DNA from: Coenobita brevimanus | Lineage: Eukaryota; Arthropoda; Malacostraca; Decapoda; Coenobitidae | Assembly: GCA_032717465.1 (NCBI GenBank) | Contig: JAVRFU010003718.1 | Span: 2,116,856 to 2,180,855, forward strand | Direction of reading: 5' to 3' | Length of the DNA stretch: 64,000 bases | Shown: positions 55,813-64,000 of the stretch, piece after piece | How the letters are laid out: every line of letters starts with the position of its first letter | Position numbering within the stretch: position 1 is the stretch's first letter | Notes under the pieces: model-generated | The model's input: the letters and a program-made list of their open reading frames with translations, nothing else | Database searches by the model: none | What the model was told of the DNA's origin: nothing | Translations under genes and position numbers: made by a program

Positions 55813-56429
55813 GGCATTAATTAAACATATGAAACATGCATAACATTCATCTATCGGTGATAATGTTGTGTTGGAAGAGGGAAGCTAGCAGTCTCCTGCT
55901 GAGCAGTGTTGCCAGATTCCCAAACCCATATCATCGTACCCGGCACGTTAAAATTATCACTTCTGGATCAAAATTATCTCACTCATAAACAAAGGCACTT
56001 CTTCACATCTGTTCCAAAATCTTTCTGCCTCTATAATATCCTCTTACCAGATCATCACCATCAACACTGAATCCTGTGTTGCCCCATGAGGAGCGAAAGT
56101 ACCAGGGGCTAGGCAAGTTGGACCTGACATTTAAGATGAGAGTCAGCAGCCTCACTCATCCCTGAGTGGCATTACTTGAGCAATAAACCCCAACCACCCA
56201 TCTGATATAAACCTGCACTGCCTCAATCCAAATGGAGTGCCTTAATTACCCACTAAATCACCAGGTGCCATAATTTGCTTATATGATTACCACCCAGCAT
56301 AGTAAATGGTTTCCTGGTGTACAGGAAACCATTTGGCTTGTCACACTTCTCTTGTCCACATATACAATTATACTATTCAGCCAATTATCTGGGAAAACAC
56401 ACTCATAAATAATCATATTTATAAAACCT
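55813..56429. other. Unassigned sequence
   Basis: No continuous frame or recognisable repeat apart from a short inverted motif (tggtttcctggtgtacagga) near 56308. Confidence 0.4.
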
Positions 56430-56712
56430 GTAACTATCTTCACTCCTATATCTCATGAGGCCGTCTCCATTTCAGCAGTCAACCCAGACACAGTTGCTGC
56501 CTTCCCCACCTGCATCCCTCCTATTGCCCTGCTAACAGTAGCAGTATCAATAAAAGGCCAACAGCCAAACGCTGGATCTGCTGCCTCCAAACCTTCCCTG
56601 TCCCAAACTCATCATTCAACAACCAGTTGTAATGCTCTCTCCAGGCATCTTGAATACCCTCACTGCCCACCACTACCTTTCCTTCAACATTCTTCACACA
56701 CTGATATCCCAA
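56430..56712 (-). pseudogene. Non-LTR RT N-terminal remnant (family V)
   Basis: Related to 27033-27374: YQCVKNVEGKVVVGSEGIQD, AWREHYNWLLNDEFG and then degenerate text. It extends weakly to ~56830 and down to ~56340. Confidence 0.55.
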
Positions 56713-56830
56713 TATTCCCTATTCATCTGACTTGCCACCTTAAGTATCATAGTCTTCTTCTGCACATTATTAAGGTTGTCAAGTAAATGTCTCTGAAACT
56801 CAGATTTTGCCCTGAAAACCTCTTATCTAG

Positions 56831-57631
56831 TCCTATGCTTGGCACTAAACTGTGAAACTATTTTTGAACAAGTCAGCCAAGCAGCATAATTTGTATGAAA
56901 GTATAGTTCACAAGAAATGAGCTGACAATTATCTTACCTAACTTCTTATACCAAGACATAGACTCGTCACATACCGAACAAACCACATTTTCTGGCCCTG
57001 AGTCGGTCAGTTAATAACGAGCATCGGTCACAAAGCCCTTTTCACACTCGCTGCACTTAATGTGAAAACTTGAATTTCACTGTCCCCTCATCATTAGCAT
57101 TTTTAGTTTTTCAATCACTGTCCAACAAAGACACTACCCACATCATGTAACACCTAACACATTTTATCTGACTGTCCAAATCTTACTCTTGTTCGCATTA
57201 AGCTCCCACACCACACAATATACTTAGTACGGAACTGCACACTCAGTTATTATATGAAATGAAGGGCAAGGGAATAAATAAATAAATGCTTCTCGACACA
57301 AGAACAGTTAACACAACAGCTTAGGCAGGCAGCAGCTGGTATGGGACGTGGGCCATGTGGGTCGGCTTAGATTAAAGAACTCTACCAGCGACCAGCAAAA
57401 GTACAACACAGGAGTTGTAAACAAATGAACTTACGTGGAAATCCACAAGCTAAATGCACCCACTTCCCACTCTGTTTCTCCCATGCAACAAAGAGATATT
57501 AACATGCTGGTGAATAATTAACAGAAAAATTAAATGTTTGTGTTATTGCCGATAGTTACTTCCCTCTGCCCGAAATTGGGACTCTGCTGTTGTTAGAGAT
57601 ATTTTTCTGGCTCTCTGGAATGAACCTACAT
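56831..57631. other. Unassigned sequence
   Basis: AT-rich with a short (AATA)n run near 57272. No gene is supported. The last ~90 bp lead into repeat W. Confidence 0.4.
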
Positions 57632-57760
57632 CTTTAGGTGGTAAAACAGATCTGGATGATGACGATGATAACAATGTTGAATTGTAAATAACATTCAATA
57701 AAGTTTGTTTCATTTAACCTGGCCTCCCCATCACCCCTTACAGCCAGCCCAGTCCAAAGG
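57632..57760 (+). repeat. Interspersed repeat W, copy 2
   Basis: Matches 20329-20455 (ctttaggtggt, gatctggatgatgacgatga, cctccccatcacccc). It includes AATAAA near 57698. Confidence 0.6.
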
Positions 57761-57790
57761 CAAAGACAGACAGAGAAAAAGGGCATAATA

Positions 57791-58046
57791 TTGACAAAGA
57801 AGATCTGTTTTTATGGGATAAGAGAGTAACAAGAGGACACGGGATGAAACTGAGGAAGCCAAGCTGCTTGAAGGATATCAAGAAATATAGTTTTCCTTAT
57901 AGATGTATAGACCTGTGGAATAACCTGGACAAAGAGATCGTCCAGTCTAAAAACTTAAACAAGTTTAAAGCTAAATTTGACTTATTGAGAAACAGAGACG
58001 GGACTCCACGAGCGTAGCTCATTTCCTGTATATACAATTAGGTAAA
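57791..58046 (+). mobile_element. CR1-like 3'-end fragment
   Basis: C-terminal coding text (IDKEDLFLWDKRVTRGHGMK, YRCIDLWNNLDKEIVQSKNLN) and the 3' terminus caattaggtaaac. It is immediately followed by the 5' part of another CR1 in the same orientation. Confidence 0.85.
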
Positions 58047-58191
58047 CGTCAAAAATAATTTGAAGGTGATATATACTAATGCTGATAGTTTCATATTGAC
58101 AAGGATCGAAATTAACGATTTCTTGAGAGAACATGAACCTGATGTCATGTGCTTTGTAGAGACCTAATTAAGAGAAGACATTGATGTTCAT

Positions 58192-59258
58192 TTGGGAGAT
58201 GGTAAATACAAACTGTGGATAAAAGACAGAAAAGAAAAAAAGGGAGGAGGAGTGATGATAGCAGTGAAGAACAACATAAATGTAGATACTGTGGAAATGG
58301 GAGAAGGCAGGGCTGAAGTGATATATATGAAATTAGAAACTGGAGAGAATGTTAAGCGAGATATGGCGGTAGTGTATGTTCCCCCAAAGACGAGAGCATG
58401 GAAGGATGACGAATACCATGAGATGTTGTCAGATATGGCTAGCTATTTGCAAAAAATAATTGAGAAAAGCAATAACATAATTTTGGTGGGTGACTTTAAC
58501 TGTAAAGAGGTAAACTGGGATGAATGGTACTCGGGAGGTGGCGAGGATTCGTGGGGCACTATGTTATTAAATATAATAATGAATAATGTGATAACGCAAT
58601 GGGTCAAAGAAGAGACACGGTTTCGAGGTGAGGACACACAAGCAAGACTGGACTTACTGTTCACCAAAGAACCCGATGTAATAGAATCATTGAAATATCT
58701 CTGTCCTTTAGGAAAAAGTGATCATGTGGTCATTGAGTTCCAGATGTTAACAGGGAACGTCGAGCCAAGAGACGAGCTTCATAGACAGGGAAGATACAAC
58801 TTTGGCAAAGCAAATTTTACAGGATTGAGAAACTTCTTTGAAAATGCGGATTGGAGAAAATTCACAGAAACAAGAGAGATACAGAGGAAGTGGGATATCT
58901 TTCTAGACCTCTATAATTTGGGAGTGGAAAAATTTGTACCAAGAGTAGGAGGGAAAGAAAGCAGGAAAAAGGAGTGGTTTAATAGAAGGTGTATGATAGC
59001 AAAAAAAAAAGAGAGTTAAGGTGTGGAACAATTGGAGAAAGAGAGGTAACAACAGAACAAAGGAAGAATATAAAAGAACAAGAAATAAATACACAAGAAT
59101 ACGTAGAGAAAAAGAAAGGAATTTTGAAAAAGATATAATAGACAACTGCAAGGATGAACCCAGACTGTTTTATAGATTTCTTAAAGGCAAACTGAAACAA
59201 AAGGAAGGAATCACCAAACTGAAAGTAGAAGGAGAGGTCTTTAACAATGCGGCAATGC
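58192..59258 (+). pseudogene. CR1-like ORF2, endonuclease and linker
   Basis: APE endonuclease blocks: a TAA where CFVETWL would be expected (~58167), then GGGVMIAVKNNI, VYVPPKTRAW, IILVGDFNCKEVNW, ARLDLLFT and GKSDHVVIEFQM. The linker contains KKEWFNRRCMIAKKK, where a ten-A run at 59001-59010 shifts the frame into WNNWRKRGNNRTKEEYKRTR and FYRFLKGKLKQKEGITKLK. The RTE-B insertion ends it. Confidence 0.85.
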
Positions 59259-62200
59259 TATCTCTCTATAGCACGACGCCCTAATCCCGCAAAGGGTGGC
59301 CGCAGACAAAACGCCTCCAAGTCACTCTGTTACCCACCATTTGACTACCCTCCCCCCAACTCACCCCCCCCCTCCCTCATATACCTCTCAACTCCATCCC
59401 ACCACCTCATCCTCGGTCTACCCCTCCCTCTCCCTCCCTCCACCTCACCTACATACACCCTCTTAGTCAGTCTTTCAATCTCCATTCTCTCCACATGTCC
59501 AAACCACCTCAGTGTATTTCTCCTAATCTTCTCAACCACATCCACATCTACCCCACAACGTTCCTTCACTTCTTCATTCGTCAACCTGTCCCTCCATGTC
59601 ACTCCACATGCTCCTCTCAAGTAACTCATTTCCACTGCTCTCACTCTTGACTTGTTCCCCTCTTGCAAGGTCCACGCCTCGCTTCCATACGTCAGGGTAG
59701 GGATCACAATACTATCATGCAGTGACTTCTTAACTTCCATACTCACCTCCCTATTTCTCATCACTGCTTTCAGTGTACCAACAACCTGCCTTCCCTGCTG
59801 TACCCTTTCACGTACTTCATCCCCCAAAGTTCCATCCTTACTCATCACACTACCCAAGTACTTGAATGCACTCACATTTTCCATATCCTCACCATCCAAC
59901 CTCACTGCACACTCTGTGACTTCATTCCTCTCAAACACCATAACTTTACTTTTGTTTACATTAACTTTCAGCTTCCTCCTCCTACACACTGTCCCAAATT
60001 CATTCACCAAACCTTGCAACTCCCATTCATCTTCACTCAGCAATACTGTATCATCAGCAAACAGCAACACCGGAAGCTTCCAAATCTCACCCTCATTCAT
60101 TAGGGCCAGCCCCACATCCACTGCCCTACCTTGCACCTCCTTTACAACCCCATCCATATATATATATTAAACAGCCATGGAGACATCACACACCCCTGTT
60201 TCAGTCCCACATTGAGATCAAAGAACTCACTCAGCTCACCATCCACTCGCACCGTAGCCCTAGCTCCCTCATACATACTCTTCACAGCACTCAACAATTT
60301 CCCCTCCACTCCATATATTCTTAATACCTTCCATATACCTTGCCTATCTGTTCTGTCATAAGCTTTCTCCAAGTCCATGAAGGCAGCATACACTTTCCTT
60401 CCCTTCTCTAGATACTTCTCCACTAAACATCTTAGAACAAATATCTGATCTACACGCCCTTTTCCCTTCCTAAATCCCCCTTGTTCTTCTCCAACTAGCT
60501 CCTAAGTCATATGCCTAACCCTATCAATGAGTATTCTACCATACATTTTACCAGTCACACTAAGAAGGCAAATACCCCTATGGTTACCACATACTTCTCT
60601 CTCCCCTTTTCCTTTGTACAGAGGAACAATTATACCTGATTTCCAGTCCTCTGGAACCCTTCCCTCTTCCCAAGCCAATCTACACAACTTCCATATCCAC
60701 TCCACAACACTCTCACCCCCATACCTAAGCATTTCACCACACACTCCATCAATTCCTGGGGCCTTTCCCAGCTTAATCTTCTTCATCGCTTCCACTACTT
60801 CCGCCCTACTGATCTCTTCCTCCCTCCTCTCATCTCTTCTTCTCCCAGCCATTCCCCAACCACTTATACTCACACTGCTCTCACTCTCTACATTCAACAA
60901 ATCCTCAAAGTGCTCTTTCCATCTCCTCAATTTCTCTCTCTTCTCCACCAACAATCTATTATTCCTATCTTTCACTCCCCTATTACTTCCCCTTTCACAC
61001 TGCCTTACTTTCTTTACCTCCTTCCAAAACAATTTCTTACTCTCCCTCCATTTCACACTCAGATTCCTCCCAAACTCTTCATCCACTTTCTTCTTACTCC
61101 CCTTCACCAGTCTCTTAACCTCCCTTCTCCTGCTCACATATACCTCTCTCTTCTCTCTCTCATCTTCTCCCCTACCTCTACTCGCCAACCATTCACCATA
61201 TGCCTTCTTCTTTTGTTCCACAGCTCGTTTCACCTCATCATTCCACCATGCTGTCCCTTGCACACCCTTGCATCTCCTCCTCACTCCACAAACCGCGTCA
61301 CACTCTACGCCTATCTCTTCCGTGAATATCTTACATACGTCTTCCACCCCTTCCATCTGCTCTAGCTCATATCTTCCCAATCTTTCTTCCACTATGCTCT
61401 TATACTCTGTCATTTTCTCACTATCTTGCAATTTCTCCACTCTTCTCACAGGAGCTGCTTCCTCCTGTCTTCCCCTTCGCCTCCTCAACCACTTTCTTTG
61501 CATCTTTACCTTGGCCATCACTAAGTGATGGTCCGAGACTCCATTCCCCCACCCTCTCCACACTCTTGCATCCAACACTTGTCTTCTCATTCGCTCATCC
61601 ACACACACGTAGTCTATCATTGCCTTTCATTCAACAAGTTCACCATCCATCCTCCTCATCACTCTCCATGTATACCGGTGGATCATCTTATGACGAAAGT
61701 AGGTGTTGGCTATTGCCAACCCCTAACAAGCACAGATGTCCACCAAAGCACTACCATTCCCATCTACTTCAGCTGGCACACCCCACTGACCAACCACTCC
61801 ATCCACTCGTACATTCCCAACTTTGCCATTCATGCCTCCAATCAACAGCACTCTCTCGCTCCTCTCAAACTTGTCCATACATGCTTCTACTCTCGCCCAA
61901 AACTCATCTTTCACTCTTGCCACTCGATCCTCTGTTGGAGCATACACACATACAATCGCCCATGCTTGTATACCTACTTTCATCCTCACCCATACAATCC
62001 TTGCACCCACTGTTCCATACTCTCTTATATTCTCCCTCCACTTCTTGCTTATCATCAGACATACTCCCTCTCTTGCCCTCTCATTTTCACTGACTCCCGC
62101 ACATATACCTACACCATATTCCCATTCTCTCACCCTTTCACCTTTCCATTTAATTTCAGTCAGTCCACATATATCCACTTTTGCATCCTCAAGCACCTGA

Positions 62201-62450
62201 ACAATCTCTCTCTCTTTCACTTCATCATTCACTCCTCTCACATTCCATGTTCCCACCCTCAGAATGTCCTTTGTCCGTTCCTTAGTCGTCAACGTATGGT
62301 CCGTCTGGGTCCGAGGCGCTTTGTTCGCTTTTTTTGTTAGTTCTTTTTACGGGGTGGGGCACTAACCCACTGCCAACCCTTTTAGTCACCTCGTACGACA
62401 AGCAGGGATACTGGGGGAGTATTCTTGAAACCCCCTACCCCCAGGGGTAA
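59259..62450 (-). mobile_element. RTE-B non-LTR retrotransposon, full length, nested in CR1
   Basis: A 3.19 kb minus-strand element between copies of gcaatgc (59252-59258 and 62451-62457). Uninterrupted homologues (21120-21140) read gcaatgc once, so this is a 7-bp target duplication. Frames 61723-62292 (endonuclease), 60502-61620 (linker and RT start), 60142-60423 and 59345-60157 (RT core and C-terminus) are separated by stops at ~61733, ~61627 and ~60504 and a TA-run frameshift at ~60165. More decayed than the copies at 5615 and 49536. Confidence 0.93.
62385..62447 (-). promoter_or_regulatory. Structured 5' leader of nested RTE-B
   Basis: Same hairpins with a slightly shorter first stem (CCCC/GGGGG). 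The third hairpin has one G-U or mismatch change (GUCG/UGAC). Confidence 0.55.
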
Positions 62451-64000
62451 GCAATGCAAGCAGAAATAATGAACAAACGTTTCCAGTCAGTTTTCACTAA
62501 AGAAAAGGAGATTGTGGAAGGGGAGGGAGTGATTAGAAATGTTCTGGTGATAAAAGATATAAAAGTGGAGGTACAGGAAGTGTATAAATTACTGGAACCT
62601 CAAGATGTAAGGAAAGCCCCAGGACCTGTTGGAATTTCTAATTGGGTACTGAAGGAATGCAGAGAACAACTGGCGGATAAAATTCACAGTTTAATCGTAT
62701 GCTCAATGGAAGAGGGGAAAGTGCAACAAGAATGGAAGAGGGCAAATGTGGTACCAATTTACAAGGGAGGAAACAGGGAAGAACCCCTGAATTATAGACC
62801 TGTGTCTCTAACCAGCATGGTTGCAAAATTGTGTGAGAGAATCCTGAAAGACAGATGGATAAAATATCTGGAAGAGATTAATATTTTGGCTGAATGTCAG
62901 TTTGGATTCAGAAGTGGAAGGTCATGTGTTTCTAACTTGTTGAGCTTTTACTCAAGAGCGATTGATGTGGTACAGGAGAGAGATGGTTGGGTGGATTGTG
63001 TGTACTTAGACTTAGAGAAGGCCTTTGACAAGGTACCTCATAAGAGACTAATGTAGAAACTAGAATATATAGGAGAACTGAAGGGGAAACTTCAGGAATG
63101 GATGAGAGACTTTTTGAGAGACAGACAAATGAGGACAGTAATAAAGGATAGGATGTCTGGATGGAGGGAAGTAACAAGTGGAGTCTCTCAAGGCTCGGTG
63201 TTGGCGCCAGTAATGTTCCTGATTTACGTAAATGATATGGTAGATGGAGTGAGCAGTTATGCAAGTCTGTTTGCTGATGATGTAAAGATCTTGAGGAAGG
63301 TAGAGGTTGAGGAGGATTGTAAAATACTGCAGGAGGCTTTGGATAGGATACACAATTGGAGCAGGACGTGGGAAATGAAATTTAATGTAAAGAAATGTAA
63401 AATATTGGAAATGGGTAAAAGTACCAGGAGGCCATCACTGAATTATTTGTTGGGTAATGAATTAATCACAAAAAGGAGAGTAGAGAAAGATTTGGGAGTG
63501 CTGGTCCAAGATAGTTTGTCACCAGAGAAGCACATTAACAAGATAGTTGGAGAGACTTATAAACTCTTGACTAACATAAGAGTAGCATTTCATTATATGG
63601 ATGAGGAGATGATGAAAAAATTGATAGTGGCCATGATCCGCCCCAGGTTAGAATATGCAGTGGTAGTGTGGTCCCCACACAAAAAGAATGATAAAAACAA
63701 GATTGAGAGAATACAAAGAACAGCAACCAAGATGGTCCCCAGTCTGACAGACCTGTCATACAGAGAGAGGCTGGAAAAACTGGATTTGCCTTCCTTAGGG
63801 GAAAGGAGAAAGAGAGGCGACATGATTGCAGTGTTCAAGACAATGGTGGATGTAGATAAAATTGACAAAGAAGATCTGTTTGTATGGGATAAGAGAGCAA
63901 CAAGAGGACACGGAATGAAATTGAAAAAGTCAAGCTGCTTGAAGGATATCAAGAAATATAGCTTTCCTTACAGAAGTATAGACTTATGGAATAGCCTGGA
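62451..64000 (+). pseudogene. CR1-like ORF2, RT to window end
   Basis: Resumes as MQAEIMNKRFQSVFTKEKE. RT: KAPGPVGISNWVLKEC, WKRANVVPIYKGGNREEPLN, YLDLEKAFDKVPHKRLM, a TAG at 63054-63056 where array copies have Trp, SGVSQGSVLAPVMFLIYVND (motif B), ASLFADDVKILRK (motif C), LGVLVQDSLSPEKHIN and YSFPYRSIDLWNSL at the edge. Neither array frameshift is present here, which marks those as derived. Confidence 0.9.

Larger units (their letters stand above)
58047..64000 (+). mobile_element. CR1-like retrotransposon, interrupted by RTE-B and cut by the window end
   Basis: Plus-strand ORF2 region in two parts, 58047-59258 and 62451-64000, separated by a full-length RTE-B. ORF1 is absent; the element begins at the ORF2 N-terminus (LKVIYTNADSF). 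It is the most complete CR1 in the window and the best guide to the ancestral form of the array RT. Confidence 0.9.

Overview
This window is repeat-dominated nuclear DNA from an animal, most probably an arthropod and, by resemblance to familiar decapod crustacean retroelements, probably a crab, shrimp or crayfish relative. That assignment is an inference: it rests on abundant RTE-like, CR1-like and L2-like non-LTR retrotransposons, piggyBac-, hAT- and Tigger-like DNA transposon ends, arthropod-type TTAGG-like motifs and long microsatellites. I found no intact host protein gene, tRNA, rRNA or CRISPR array. Almost every long reading frame is a retrotransposon protein, a fragment of one, or an antisense shadow of one.

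Layout. (1) 1-15620 is a tandem duplication of a mosaic of minus-strand retroelement debris: unit 1 at 1-5061, unit 2 at 5062-15528 and a stub at 15529-15620. The units differ by later events: a full-length RTE-B insertion and a TTAA-flanked piggyBac-like element are present only in unit 2, and unit 1 has a deletion. (2) 15621-20328 is a nearly complete two-ORF L2/CR1-group retrotransposon whose first ~90 bases resemble the 5' part of U4 snRNA. (3) 20329-27856 holds a CENP-B-type helix-turn-helix remnant, CR1 and piggyBac-like fragments, a plus-strand RTE-A copy with an internal duplication, a TA microsatellite and degenerate debris. (4) 27857-45088 is a head-to-tail array of a ~3.5 kb composite unit: one partial copy, four full copies and a stub. 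Each unit carries a plus-strand CR1 RT pseudogene, a short structured leader module, and minus-strand RTE and other RT fragments. (5) 45089-46673 is an RTE-B copy that has lost its endonuclease region. (6) 47825-54608 is a stack of nested elements: ~360 bp inverted arms around a 34-bp minisatellite, into which a hAT-like element inserted, then a Tigger-like element, then a short-TIR element of unknown class, then a full-length RTE-A with a perfect 12-bp target duplication. (7) 54788-64000 has an RTE-B fragment, debris, and a CR1 element running off the window edge that is interrupted by a third full-length RTE-B.

Two RTE subfamilies are visible. RTE-A has a 3' end reading ...GCAATAGATAG and a Lys/Asp-rich N-terminus with GTWNVRGAND. 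RTE-B has ...GCTATAGATAG and GTWNVRGVND. Both share a GC-rich 5' leader that can form three hairpins with complementary loops. No copy is intact. The closest is RTE-A at 49536-52719, where I see only a one-base loss in a G run. The sequence records repeated waves of insertion, tandem amplification and decay, not a cooperating gene set.
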